Of a stretch of 36,103 bases of DNA, positions 1 to 6,705 are shown piece after piece (position 1 is the first letter of the stretch; each line of letters begins with the position of its first letter). The stretch comes from a virus. The notes under the pieces are model-generated. The model was not told the DNA's origin and searched no databases. It worked only from the letters and a program-made list of their open reading frames with translations. The stretch lies in IMG/VR virus record IMGVR_UViG_3300045999_001935, positions 1-36,103 of that record, one strand, 5' to 3'. A program made the position numbers and the translations under genes.

Positions 1-1
1 G

Positions 2-688
2 ACTGCTCGATACAACCACGAAACCATCGCTCTGGGTTTCTCGCTGACCGAAGAGGCCATCGAAGATAACCTGTATGACAGCCTGTCGGCTCGTTATACC
101 AAGGCGCTGGCTCGTGCTATGGCTTATACCAAGCAGGTTAAGGCGGCTTCGGTTCTGAACAACGGCTTCTCCAACAGCTACCCTGGTGGCGACGGCGTTG
201 CTCTGTTCTCGGACGCACACCCACTGGTATCTGGCGGCACTAACTCGAACGAACCTGCCACTGCGGCAGATTTGAACGAAACCTCGTTGGAAAACGCTGT
301 GATTCAAATCGCAGGCTGGACCGACGAACGTGGTCTGCTGATCGCAGCCAAGCCCCGCAAGCTGATTGTCCCGCCTGCATTGCAGTTCGTGGCAACCCGC
401 CTGTTGGAAACTGAACTGCGTGTCGGCACCAATGACAACGACGTGAACGCATTGAAGAACAATGGTTCGATCCCAGAAGGCTATACGATCAACCACTTCT
501 TGACTGACACGAACGCATGGTTCCTGACCACCGACGTGCCTAACGGTATGAAGCACTTTGTGCGTACTCCGTTGCAGCAGTCGATGGACGGCGACTTCGA
601 TACTGGTAACGTTCGTTACAAGTCTCGTGAGCGTTATTCGTTCGGCTGGTCTGACCCGCTCGGCATGTACGGTTCGCCAGGCGCGTAA
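2..688 (+). CDS. Major capsid protein, C-terminal part (5' end outside window)
   Basis: The reading frame is open from base 2, so the gene enters from the left and its start is not visible; 228 residues remain. The first visible stretch contains ALGFSLTEEAIEDN, followed by a long helix and a segment containing DAHPLVSGGTNSN. The protein ends in GWSDPLGMYGSPGA. This pattern (polar helix, loop with a DAHPL-type motif, then a beta-rich C-terminal domain) resembles the major head subunits of the Mu gpT-like group, which form the icosahedral shell. An intrinsic terminator directly follows the stop codon and small virion genes come next, as expected for a highly expressed capsid gene. The capsid role is fairly secure; the exact subfamily is inferred. 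The internal ATG at 119 is an ordinary Met codon. Confidence 0.8.
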   Translation, partial: TARYNHETIALGFSLTEEAIEDNLYDSLSARYTKALARAMAYTKQVKAASVLNNGFSNSYPGGDGVALFSDAHPLVSGGTNSNEPATAADLNETSLENAVIQIAGWTDERGLLIAAKPRKLIVPPALQFVATRLLETELRVGTNDNDVNALKNNGSIPEGYTINHFLTDTNAWFLTTDVPNGMKHFVRTPLQQSMDGDFDTGNVRYKSRERYSFGWSDPLGMYGSPGA

Positions 689-693
689 GAAGA

Positions 694-719
694 AGAGGGG
701 GCTTTACGCCCCCTTTTTT
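694..719 (+). terminator. Rho-independent terminator after the capsid gene
   Basis: A perfect GC stem lies 8 bases after the capsid stop. GGGGGC at 697-702 pairs with GCCCCC at 708-713 around a five-base loop (703-707), and an A-T pair extends it at 696/714. Six T residues follow. It would end most transcripts coming from the head genes and separate their dosage from the genes downstream. It is the only convincing intrinsic terminator I can find in the window. Confidence 0.9.
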
Positions 720-731
720 GTAGTATATAAA
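703..731 (+). promoter_or_regulatory. Possible sigma70-type promoter overlapping the terminator
   Basis: TTTACG (703-708, four of six matches to TTGACA) is followed after 17 bases by TATAAA (726-731, five of six matches to TATAAT). Placed just after a terminator, it could restart transcription of the late genes from 827 onward. The -35 element lies in the terminator loop and stem, and the match is modest. It may equally be chance in an AT-rich stretch, or the operon may be fed by terminator read-through. Confidence 0.35.
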
Positions 732-741
732 GGCAGTAATT

Positions 742-803
742 CCGGGATTTATCCGGTGCGATCGAACAGGCTCCCGGCCTGACTTCATGCAGATCGTCGC
801 ACC
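742..803 (+). promoter_or_regulatory. Structured 5' leader of the gene at 827
   Basis: This non-coding stretch can fold in two ways. A small hairpin pairs CCGG at 742-745 with CCGG at 753-756. A larger stem pairs GGTGCGATC at 755-763 with GATCGTCGCACC at 792-803, where three bases bulge out. The two stems share bases 755-756 and so are partly exclusive. It could stabilise the mRNA or control translation of the abundant small virion protein encoded next. Function is inferred only from the pairing. Confidence 0.4.
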
Positions 804-826
804 TAACCGCATGAGGGAAAATTCAA

Positions 827-1282
827 ATGGCACTTTCCACTACCCAAAGTATTTGGCGTTCGGGCGGCGGCGATCAGACTCGCACCGCGTACTGTGGCTC
901 CGGCTTGATGGCTGCACAGTTCTTCGTCTCTAACGCAGCTGCTACTGGCGCTAACGTTGTTGTATCTTCTGCTGCTGGCGCTCCTGCGCTGATCCTACCT
1001 GCTGGCGCAACGGTTGTTTCGGTTGCTATCAATGACGCAGGCGGCGGCACTATTGACCTTGGCACTACTGGCTACACCTCTGGCACCACTGCCGGCGACA
1101 TCGCGCTTGGCCTGACGGCTTCGTCGGTTGGCACAACTTCGATTGGTTCTGTTGTGACCGGTTCTGCAACCACTTCGATGGCGTATGTGACCGCATCAAG
1201 CAATAACAGCGGCAGCGGTAATGTTGGTGGCTATCTAATTTATTTCGTAGCAGATCCGCTGGTAGGCCAGCAGAACGTCTAA
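827..1282 (+). CDS. Small virion protein, possible head decoration protein
   Basis: 151 residues, not assigned to a named family. The N-terminus (MALSTTQSIWRSGGGDQTRT) is polar. The rest is rich in Ala, Gly, Ser, Thr and Val, with alternating hydrophobic positions (ANVVVSSAAGAPALILPAGATVVSVAIND) typical of an all-beta virion protein. There is no membrane segment or catalytic motif. The start is supported by GAGGG at 813-817, ten bases upstream. Its place straight after the major capsid gene, behind its own leader, suggests an abundant head-associated protein such as a decoration or stabilising subunit. That role is inferred from position and composition; a fibre or collar role is also possible. 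Confidence 0.5.
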   Translation: MALSTTQSIWRSGGGDQTRTAYCGSGLMAAQFFVSNAAATGANVVVSSAAGAPALILPAGATVVSVAINDAGGGTIDLGTTGYTSGTTAGDIALGLTASSVGTTSIGSVVTGSATTSMAYVTASSNNSGSGNVGGYLIYFVADPLVGQQNV

Positions 1283-1295
1283 TTGAGGAGGCCGT

Positions 1296-1772
1296 ATGGC
1301 TATGCAATATGACGTTAAGTCGAAGCACGCTTCTGTAAGTGGGCTGATGATTGGTGCGCGCACGCGTATCAAAGGCGCGGTTATGTTCCCGCTTTCAGCG
1401 ACTACTGGGTATGCAACCTTTGTAGACAATGTAAGCATTGCTGGTACGTACGCACGTGCTACAACCACCGCAACCATAACTGCGGTAAACCACGGTCTTG
1501 CTGTAGGTGACTGGGCGTATCTTGACTGGGATTTGACGGATAACCCCTATCAAGTGCAAACAGTGGCGGACGCAAACACATTTACCGTCACGGTTGCCAA
1601 CAGCGATGCTACTAGCGGAAACGTAACTGTTTGGAACGATGTACTACTTCAGGCAGATGCTTCTGATCCTATAGCGTACAACGTCATTGTCCCCGGCGAA
1701 GGTATTTTGGCTGAGACCGGTATACGTGTGTTCTTACCCGCCAACTTCCACACAACGGTGTTCTATGGCTAA
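1296..1772 (+). CDS. Virion protein with an NHGL-type beta domain
   Basis: 158 residues with a strong GAGGAG ribosome site at 1285-1290. Residues 50-110 contain an ITAVNHGLAVGDWAYLDW segment followed by VADANTFTVTVA. This is the same pattern (NH, small loop, GD, beta strand, then an ANTFTV-type strand) that recurs several times in the 979-residue tail protein encoded at 16567. The pattern is typical of small beta domains in phage fibres and tail proteins. No catalytic or membrane features are visible. It sits between the first small head protein and the DUF6321-like gene and overlaps the latter by eight bases. It is probably a head or neck accessory protein exposed on the virion; the precise role is unknown. 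Confidence 0.5.
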   Translation: MAMQYDVKSKHASVSGLMIGARTRIKGAVMFPLSATTGYATFVDNVSIAGTYARATTTATITAVNHGLAVGDWAYLDWDLTDNPYQVQTVADANTFTVTVANSDATSGNVTVWNDVLLQADASDPIAYNVIVPGEGILAETGIRVFLPANFHTTVFYG

Positions 1773-2010
1773 GTCCCCGGCATGGCAGAGGAAAGAGGGA
1801 AAGAATCCCAAAGGTGGATTGAACGCCAAGGGACGGGCCTCCGCGAAAGCGCAAGGCATGAACTTGAAACCTCCCCAGCCGGAAGGCGGCTCAAGGAAAA
1901 AGTCGTTTTGCGCTCGTATGTCAGGTATGAAGAAAAAGCTGACATCTGCAAAGACCGCGAACGATCCGAATAGCCGGATTAACAAATCATTGAGAGCTTG
2001 GAAGTGTTGA
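1765..2010 (+). CDS. DUF6321-like small basic protein
   Basis: 81 residues beginning MAKSPAWQRKEGKNPKGG. The start at 1765 overlaps the previous stop by eight bases and gives the family-like N-terminus; an upstream in-frame TTG at 1687 would add residues encoded by the preceding gene and is unlikely. The conserved-looking elements are WQRKEGKNPKGGLN, a basic helix KGRASAKAQG, a SFCARMSGMKK block and the ending SLRAW. These are what I remember of DUF6321, a family found mainly in tailed phages and of unknown function. The high Lys/Arg content suggests nucleic-acid contact. Family assignment is from memory of motifs, not from a search. Confidence 0.65.
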   Translation: MAKSPAWQRKEGKNPKGGLNAKGRASAKAQGMNLKPPQPEGGSRKKSFCARMSGMKKKLTSAKTANDPNSRINKSLRAWKC

Positions 2011-2012
2011 GC

Positions 2013-2261
2013 ATGGAAATGGCATACGTTTGGACTGGCGGCCTGACGCTGTTCACCGGTCTTTTTGCTTACATTGCGCATGAGAAGTTTTCTGAGTTGG
2101 CGCGTATCACGATTCTTTTGAACAGGACTCGTGAGGAGATTGCGCGAGATAACGTGACCAAGGCAGAAGTAGACCGTATTACTGACCATATTGACCAAAG
2201 ATTCAACCGACTTGAGACAAAGATAGATCAGTTGATTGAGTCGCAGCGGAGGGTGTTATGA
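2013..2261 (+). CDS. Small membrane-anchored coiled-coil protein
   Basis: 82 residues. The ATG at 2013 is chosen over the TTG at 1998 because GGAAG (2000-2004) lies eight bases upstream. Residues 4-22 (AYVWTGGLTLFTGLFAYIA) form one membrane segment. The remainder is a charged helix with heptad-like spacing (ITDHIDQRFNRLETKIDQLI). One membrane span plus a short coiled coil recalls haemolysin XhlA-type or holin-accessory proteins, but the gene lies in the head region, far from the lysis cassette. It may be a small membrane factor for assembly or entry. The function is unknown. Its stop overlaps the next gene's start by four bases. Confidence 0.55.
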   Translation: MEMAYVWTGGLTLFTGLFAYIAHEKFSELARITILLNRTREEIARDNVTKAEVDRITDHIDQRFNRLETKIDQLIESQRRVL

Positions 2262-3079
2262 AGAAAAAGGCCAAACGATATCAAGAGGGTGGCGTTTTGC
2301 GTGACCGTTACGGCAATCCAGTGAAATCTGGTTCCGGCGAAACGGTAAGAACTAGCTATCCAGAGCGCTCTTACAATGAGCAGTCTACTGCCGACATGAC
2401 TGAGAGCAGCGACTATAGCGGGCGTCGCAGGAAGTCGCCTGAGCGCAGCACGTCTGACGCGGACTCTGACAGCACCTACATGCCAAGCGGTCGTGCGCCG
2501 AACATTGGCTACGGCAACGATTCTGAAGCGTCAAGCTTAACAGAGCGTTTGCGCCGCGCGTCTTCTGGCTCAAATATTTCTAAAGCTGATGGCGAAGGTG
2601 GCGGGTATACCTCCCCTGTAAAAGAAGTAAAAGAAGACGTTAAACCAAAAAGACCTAAGGTATCAAAGCCAAAAGCAAGCAAGCCTTCTGCGCCAGATGA
2701 GTCGGCTAAAGTGCCGCAAGCTTCTAAAGAAGAGATGGATCGTCGTTCTCGTATGGAACGTGAGCAGGCGTTGGAAACTGTTGCGCCAGAATCTGGGTTA
2801 ATTGGCGGCGGCGGCTTACGTTTAATGAAGGCACTGGCAGAGCGTTTGGCTGGCAAGCAGGCTGTCAAAGCAATGGGCAGACGGATGGAAAAAGACATCA
2901 CGCCTCGTCCACCGCAGCTAACTAATGAGCCGCTCAAGATTGGCCGTGAGTCATTAAAGCTTGGTATGAAGAAGGGCGGCGCAGTTAAGAAGTATTCGTC
3001 TGGCGGTTCGGTTTCATCTGCTTCCAAGCGGGCAGACGGTATTGCCACCAAAGGCAAGACACGCGGGAGAATTTGCTAA
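2258..3079 (+). CDS. Lys/Gly-rich basic protein with recurrent C-terminal peptide, copy 1
   Basis: 273 residues, low-complexity and mostly disordered: Ser/Asp/Arg-rich at 40-110, then a Lys/Pro segment around residues 125-145, a short more ordered region (SGLIGGGGLRLMKALAERLAG), and a basic tail KKGGAVKKYSSGGSV. It ends with the 20-residue element at 3011-3070 (SSASKRADGIATKGKTRGR) followed by IC. The same element closes the next two genes and a relative lies near the end of the third. The first residues (KRYQEGGVLRDRYGNPV) carry another GG pattern. No enzyme motif is visible. Placement among head genes and strong positive charge suggest a protein packaged in or bound to the capsid, possibly touching DNA; that is inference. 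Confidence 0.6.
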   Translation: MKKKAKRYQEGGVLRDRYGNPVKSGSGETVRTSYPERSYNEQSTADMTESSDYSGRRRKSPERSTSDADSDSTYMPSGRAPNIGYGNDSEASSLTERLRRASSGSNISKADGEGGGYTSPVKEVKEDVKPKRPKVSKPKASKPSAPDESAKVPQASKEEMDRRSRMEREQALETVAPESGLIGGGGLRLMKALAERLAGKQAVKAMGRRMEKDITPRPPQLTNEPLKIGRESLKLGMKKGGAVKKYSSGGSVSSASKRADGIATKGKTRGRIC

Positions 3080-3504
3080 TGGACATGTCCCAACTTCAAG
3101 CTCGCATTCAAAATCTTGAGGCGCGTAGGGCGCGGGGCGAATCCGTGCCAGAGTTGGACGCTCTGTACAAGAAGATGGATGCGATGACCGATCAGGGCTA
3201 TCGCACTGCGACTGGCGAAAGCAAGCCGAAAGAGGAAAAGAAGGCTCGCGGTGGCAAGATTGCAGTAAAGAAAAAGCGATATGCAGAAGGCGGAGAAATA
3301 GCTGCCCAGCAGCCTACGTATCCGTTCTATGGCAATCAGCCTGCTGCAAGCACTACCCAGCCAGGTGAAGGGGTAAACCAAACTTTTAATATCCAGCCTG
3401 GCATGTCCCCTACTGATATGGGCTTTAAAAAAGGCGGACAGGTTCGTACTGCATCTCAACGTGCTGATGGCTGTGCCATTCGCGGAAAGACGAGGGCAAG
3501 ATGA
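3079..3504 (+). CDS. Lys/Gly-rich basic protein with recurrent C-terminal peptide, copy 2
   Basis: 141 residues. The start is taken as ATG 3079, which shares its A with the preceding TAA (TAATG) and has GGGAG at 3064-3068; a TTG at 3073 is less likely. Residues 1-45 form a charged helix (MSQLQARIQNLEARRARG) that could make a coiled coil. A basic stretch (KARGGKIAVKKKRYAEGG) follows, then a Pro/Gln-rich linker. The C-terminus is FKKGGQV plus the element at 3442-3501 (RTASQRADGCAIRGKTRAR). Compared with copy 1 the element keeps RADG, GKTR and the Ala positions but has Cys for Ile. It is translationally coupled to both neighbours. Function is unknown. Confidence 0.6.
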   Translation: MDMSQLQARIQNLEARRARGESVPELDALYKKMDAMTDQGYRTATGESKPKEEKKARGGKIAVKKKRYAEGGEIAAQQPTYPFYGNQPAASTTQPGEGVNQTFNIQPGMSPTDMGFKKGGQVRTASQRADGCAIRGKTRAR

Positions 3505-3929
3505 AGAGCATTAAAAAGCTGGCAGCTGGCGGTGCTTTTACTTCCGCGCCGCGTACGTTTGTATCTCAGCCAACTGTAGCCCCACCCCCAACTCCGACAG
3601 TAACTCCGGAACCGCCTAAAGCGGGTACCTACGGGAGTAACTACAAAGGACTGAATAAAAGAATTGTAAATTATTTGAATTCTCAACAGGTTGGCGGTGC
3701 TCCTCGATTTGGTTACGACCCGGTGGGTAAGAACTTCCGTACGATGGACGGCACCCCCGTATTTGCAAATATGAAGCAAATGCGTGAGGCGGCTCAAGGC
3801 TGGAGAAAAGCCCAACGCACCGGCGGGCAATTTAATCCTAACTTCAAAGAAGGCGGCAAAGTATCGTCTGCTTCTAAGAGGGGTGATGGGATTGCCACAA
3901 AGGGTAAGACTAAAGGTAGGTTTGTATGA
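3501..3929 (+). CDS. Lys/Gly-rich basic protein with recurrent C-terminal peptide, copy 3
   Basis: 142 residues starting in an ATGA overlap. Residues 1-12 are basic (MKSIKKLAAGGA) and 13-45 are a Pro/Thr-rich linker. Residues 46-105 look folded, with aromatic residues (YKGLNKRIVNYLNSQQ, FGYDPVGKNFRTMDG, ANMKQMREAAQGWRKAQ). The end is FKEGGKV plus the element at 3861-3920 (SSASKRGDGIATKGKTKGR) and FV. Against copy 1 the element differs by two conservative residues, while twelve of twenty codons differ synonymously. The central region is not shared with copies 1 or 2, so the C-terminal peptide behaves as a module attached to unrelated bodies. No known function. Confidence 0.6.
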   Translation: MKSIKKLAAGGAFTSAPRTFVSQPTVAPPPTPTVTPEPPKAGTYGSNYKGLNKRIVNYLNSQQVGGAPRFGYDPVGKNFRTMDGTPVFANMKQMREAAQGWRKAQRTGGQFNPNFKEGGKVSSASKRGDGIATKGKTKGRFV

Positions 3930-4840
3930 AAAACCCACAAGCTAAAGTTGGCCGCGTGATGCGCGAGTTTAAATCTGGCGAGCTAAAGTCTTCGTCCGGT
4001 CAGAAGGTAACAAACCCCAAGCAGGCCATCGCTATTGGCCTATCAGAAGCTGGTATATCCAAGAAAGCAAAAGGTGGCGATATGAAAGAGTCAAAAGCAA
4101 TGGTTAAAAAGGAAGTGTCGTTCATGAAGAAGAAGGGCGCTCCTAAGTCAATGATCAAGCATGAAATGAAAGAAGCCGGCATGAAGAAGGGTGGCGTGGC
4201 TAAATATGCTGAAGGCGGCATGACTAAGAAAGAATTTGATCTTATTAAAAAGATCTATGAACGCTCTGGCGCAAATGTTGGTCCTCGTCAGCCTATGTCT
4301 GAGGACATGAAGCGTCGCATCAACGCTGAAATGGACAAAATGGGTATTGGCGGCAAGAAAACATCCGGCGGCGGTTCGGGCGGATCGTCTTCTGATACCC
4401 GTGAAATGCAGTTAGGTTCAGAGCTTGACCCAAAAGCGATGATGAAACGTGAGGGTATGAAGCGCGGTGGTAGCGTCAAGAAGATGGCGATGGGCGGTAT
4501 GGGTCAAAGACCACTAGCCACGCCCGGCAAGCCAAGTCCTCGTCCTCGCATCGGACCTCGTGATATAGGGACTGGGACAGGTCCTCGCCCTACCATGGGT
4601 CCCCGCCCTCGTGATATAGGAACTGGAACGGGTCCTCGTCCTACCATGCCTCGTGGGCCACTGGCACAGGCATTAAATAAGCCTGCCGGCATGATGAAAA
4701 AAGGCGGCAGTGTTAAGAAAATGGCTGGTGGTGGTTTGGCTGCTGGTCACAAATCTGCTGATGGCGTTGCTCGCAAAGGCAAGACCAAAGCAGAGCAGGT
4801 CAAAATGGCAGGCGGCGGCAAGACAAAGAAGTATTGCTGA
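3926..4840 (+). CDS. DUF6496-like basic repeat protein carrying the recurrent peptide, copy 4
   Basis: 304 residues starting in an ATGA overlap. Residues 5-48 (VGRVMREFKSGELKSSSG, then KVTNPKQAIAIGLSEAG) match my memory of DUF6496, a short family of unknown function common in phages. Residues 60-90 contain a FMKKKGAPKSMIKHEMKEAG helix. Several K-GG cassettes follow (MKKGGVAKYAEGG, MKRGGSVKKMAMGG, MKKGGSVKKMAGGG). Between them is a Pro/Arg region with two copies of PRDIGTGTGPRPTM. The recurrent element at 4736-4795 (AAGHKSADGVARKGKTK) sits 15 residues from the end rather than at the terminus. The charge is very basic. It is probably virion-associated or DNA-binding by inference. Confidence 0.65.
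   Translation: MKNPQAKVGRVMREFKSGELKSSSGQKVTNPKQAIAIGLSEAGISKKAKGGDMKESKAMVKKEVSFMKKKGAPKSMIKHEMKEAGMKKGGVAKYAEGGMTKKEFDLIKKIYERSGANVGPRQPMSEDMKRRINAEMDKMGIGGKKTSGGGSGGSSSDTREMQLGSELDPKAMMKREGMKRGGSVKKMAMGGMGQRPLATPGKPSPRPRIGPRDIGTGTGPRPTMGPRPRDIGTGTGPRPTMPRGPLAQALNKPAGMMKKGGSVKKMAGGGLAAGHKSADGVARKGKTKAEQVKMAGGGKTKKYC
4556..4648 (+). repeat. Two imperfect 42-base direct repeats inside the DUF6496-like gene
   Basis: Units at 4556-4597 and 4607-4648 start 51 bases apart and each encode PRDIGTGTGPRPTM. They differ at a handful of positions, most of them synonymous, so the duplication is not fresh and the peptide has been kept. The in-frame 17-residue period suggests expansion of a disordered Pro/Arg linker. 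Confidence 0.8.
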
Positions 4841-4852
4841 TAGAGGCTAGAC

Positions 4853-5104
4853 ATGATGCCATCACGCGGGATGGGCGCCGTACGCCCAGCAGTCATTAGG
4901 AAGATTAAGAAACGGGACGGAAACGAACCGGTGACCGTTTACAAGAAGGGCGGCGAGGTGTGGGATAAGCCTCGCCCCAAAGGTCTTGGTAAGCCTAAGA
5001 AGCTGAGTTCCGCGAAGAAGGCTAGTGCTAAAGCAATGGCTAAGGCTGCTGGTAGGCCTTATCCAAATTTAGTGGACAACATGCGAGCAGCAAAAAATGG
5101 CTGA
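4853..5104 (+). CDS. Small basic phage protein, unknown function
   Basis: 83 residues starting MMPSRGMGAVRPAVIRKIKKRDG; the second ATG at 4856 is an equally possible start. The body contains another Lys-Gly-Gly cassette (VYKKGGEVW), a Lys/Ala helix (KLSSAKKASAKAMAKAAG) and the ending RPYPNLVDNMRAAKNG. I recall similar small proteins from phage metagenomes but no function. The Ala/Lys helix resembles histone H1-type tails in composition, which would fit DNA or RNA binding. It overlaps the connector gene by eight bases, so the two are translationally coupled. Confidence 0.6.
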   Translation: MMPSRGMGAVRPAVIRKIKKRDGNEPVTVYKKGGEVWDKPRPKGLGKPKKLSSAKKASAKAMAKAAGRPYPNLVDNMRAAKNG

Positions 5105-5828
5105 AACAACCACCACTACTAGCTTTAACCCAACTCTCAATGACCTGATTGAAGAGGCGTTCGAGCGTTGCGGGCTTGAGCTGCGTAGTGGCTATGATTT
5201 CCGTACTGCTCGTCGCAGCCTGAACTTCATGCTGACGGAGTGGGCGAACCGTGGCATCAATCTGTGGACGATTGAGCAGGGTCAAATCACGCTGGTACAA
5301 GGGACAACTACCTATGATCTACCTGTCGATACCGTTGATCTTCTTGAGCACGTTATTCGTACTTTCCCTGGCTCTGTTGCCAACCAGACTGATATCAACA
5401 TTAACCGGATCTCGGTATCCACTTACTCCACAATCCCAAACAAGCTGACGCAAGGACGCCCGATTCAGGTGTGGGTGAACCGCCAGTCGGGGCAGACTAC
5501 GGACGGCCAAATCCAGTACCCACAGATTAACGTCTGGCCTTCGCCGGATCAGGGAACGGAAGAGTCTCCGTACTACTACTTTGTGTACTGGCGGTTGCGC
5601 AGGATGTATGACGCTGGCAACGGCGCGAACGTGGAAGATATTCCATTTCGCTTCCAGAATGCGCTGGTGGCTGGGCTGGCATACATGCTGTCAGTCAAGC
5701 TGCCAGATGCGTTGCAGCGCGTACCAATGTTGAAACAGCAGTATGACGAGGCTTGGGAGATGGCAGCGGGCGAGGATCGTGAGAAGGCGCCGGATCGTTT
5801 GGTGCCACGGATGATTACTTACAGGTAA
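5097..5828 (+). CDS. Head-tail connector (gp4/gp11-like adaptor candidate)
   Basis: 243 residues. The N-terminus (FNPTLNDLIEEAFERCGLE) leads into a helical region (FRTARRSLNFMLTEWANRG), then strands (QITLVQGTTTYDLPVDTVDL), a beta-rich middle (INVWPSPDQG, YYYFVYWRLRRM), and a C-terminal helical pair (PFRFQNALVAGLAYMLSVKLPDALQRVPMLKQQYDEAWEMA). This helix-beta-helix layout, with a YDLP-type loop and a final Leu-rich helix, is the pattern of podoviral adaptor proteins (P22 gp4, T7 gp11 and relatives). These form the ring beneath the portal and seat the tail. A second protein of the same general class is encoded at 6706. The class is well supported; which ring each makes is not. Confidence 0.7.
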   Translation: MAETTTTTSFNPTLNDLIEEAFERCGLELRSGYDFRTARRSLNFMLTEWANRGINLWTIEQGQITLVQGTTTYDLPVDTVDLLEHVIRTFPGSVANQTDININRISVSTYSTIPNKLTQGRPIQVWVNRQSGQTTDGQIQYPQINVWPSPDQGTEESPYYYFVYWRLRRMYDAGNGANVEDIPFRFQNALVAGLAYMLSVKLPDALQRVPMLKQQYDEAWEMAAGEDREKAPDRLVPRMITYR

Positions 5829-5831
5829 GGT

Positions 5832-6263
5832 ATGCCAAGTAAATACGCTGCCGGTAAGAAATCGATTGCGGAATGTGATCGATGCGGCTTTAGATACTTG
5901 CTGAAAGAGCTTAAAACTCTGACAATCAAGACGAAGAACGTCAAGATTAAGGTGTGTCAGAGCTGCTGGGAACCTGACCAGCCGCAGTTAAGTCTTGGTA
6001 TGTACCCGGTCAATGATCCTCAAGCTGTACGGGAACCTCGGCCAGATGTCAGTTACATTCAGTCTGGATACACAGGCATACAGACGAAGTTTAATACTGG
6101 GCCTGCTGAGGATGAGACAGGGTATCCAGGCGGCGGTAGCAGGATTATTCAGTGGGGATGGAATCCGATTGGCGGGGCGAGTGCAAACGATGCAGGACTA
6201 ACCCCTAACAACTTAGTAGCCACAACGGTAGTGGGTAGCGTAACAGTAACAAACACTGTATAG
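5832..6263 (+). CDS. Zinc-ribbon virion-region protein
   Basis: 143 residues. Cys15-x2-Cys18 and Cys42-x2-Cys45 form a four-cysteine zinc ribbon separated by a basic strand-rich stretch (LKELKTLTIKTKNVKIKV). A conserved-looking segment with SLGMYPVNDPQAVREPRPD follows, then a Gly-rich C-terminus with Trp and Val strands. I recall similar proteins with the same AECDRCGF start in phage structural regions. The function is not known; a structural zinc site in a small virion or assembly protein is more likely than catalysis. It begins three bases after the connector gene, indicating co-translation. Confidence 0.65.
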   Translation: MPSKYAAGKKSIAECDRCGFRYLLKELKTLTIKTKNVKIKVCQSCWEPDQPQLSLGMYPVNDPQAVREPRPDVSYIQSGYTGIQTKFNTGPAEDETGYPGGGSRIIQWGWNPIGGASANDAGLTPNNLVATTVVGSVTVTNTV

Positions 6264-6272
6264 GAGTAGAAA

Positions 6273-6437
6273 ATGGATACCAGCAAGATGAAGTCTATCG
6301 CTTCCAAGGCGGTAAAAACCCATGAAAAGCGTATGCACAACATGGCAAAAGGTGGCGTTACAGGCGAAGCCATGAAAAAATACGGGCGCAATATGGCTCG
6401 CGCTATGAATCAGCGTGGCAATTCAAGGGGCAAATAA
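6273..6437 (+). CDS. 54-residue basic protein
   Basis: A short gene with GGAG (6263-6266) six bases before its ATG and a TAATG overlap with the next gene, which makes it credible despite its size. The product starts MDTSKMKSIASKAVKTHEKR, continues with MHNMAKGGVTGEAMKKYG and ends NMARAMNQRGNSRGK. It is strongly basic, rich in Met, Lys and Arg, and contains the same Lys-Gly-Gly element as the neighbouring proteins. Similar short proteins ending in NQRG recur near head genes in phage metagenomes, as I recall. A DNA- or capsid-binding role is possible; nothing catalytic is visible. Confidence 0.7.
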   Translation: MDTSKMKSIASKAVKTHEKRMHNMAKGGVTGEAMKKYGRNMARAMNQRGNSRGK

Positions 6438-6703
6438 TGGCTAAGTTCTCAATGAAAAAACAGGGCAAGGAAGTTGGCCCTGCTTCGACGTATGCCCAGC
6501 CGCACACGATGGAAGGCGGCAAGACCAACATTGATACGTACAGCAAGTACACGCCTGGCGCGAACGTGATGAACGAAATGAATATGTCGGTTGGTGGGAT
6601 TAGCAAAGGCAACTACAAGCCTATTAATCCTTATGGCGTTGGTGAGATGCGCGGCTATGGAGCGGCCACCAAGGGTCGTAAGATCAGCGGCAAGATGGGT
6701 TAA
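6437..6703 (+). CDS. Small Gly/Met-rich basic protein
   Basis: 88 residues starting in a TAATG overlap with the 54-residue gene. No recognised domain. The visible features are a basic start (MAKFSMKKQGKEVGPAS), a Met/Asn segment (GANVMNEMNMSVGG) and a basic Gly-rich end (RGYGAATKGRKISGKMG). The last contains GAATKGRK, which resembles the core of the recurrent peptide in the genes at 2258-4840 (GIATKGKT). It appears to be a further member of the basic cassette placed between the zinc-ribbon and adaptor genes. Function unknown. Confidence 0.6.
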   Translation: MAKFSMKKQGKEVGPASTYAQPHTMEGGKTNIDTYSKYTPGANVMNEMNMSVGGISKGNYKPINPYGVGEMRGYGAATKGRKISGKMG

Positions 6704-6705
6704 AC

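Noticed and set aside
1998-2012. TTG start extending the coiled-coil protein upstream
   Set aside because: ATG 2013 has a well-spaced GGAAG; the TTG has no clear ribosome site.
2509-3057. 182-codon minus-strand frame opposite the first basic gene
   Set aside because: It is antisense to a coding region whose C-terminal peptide is conserved in three neighbours; the minus-strand translation has no recognisable pattern or coupling.
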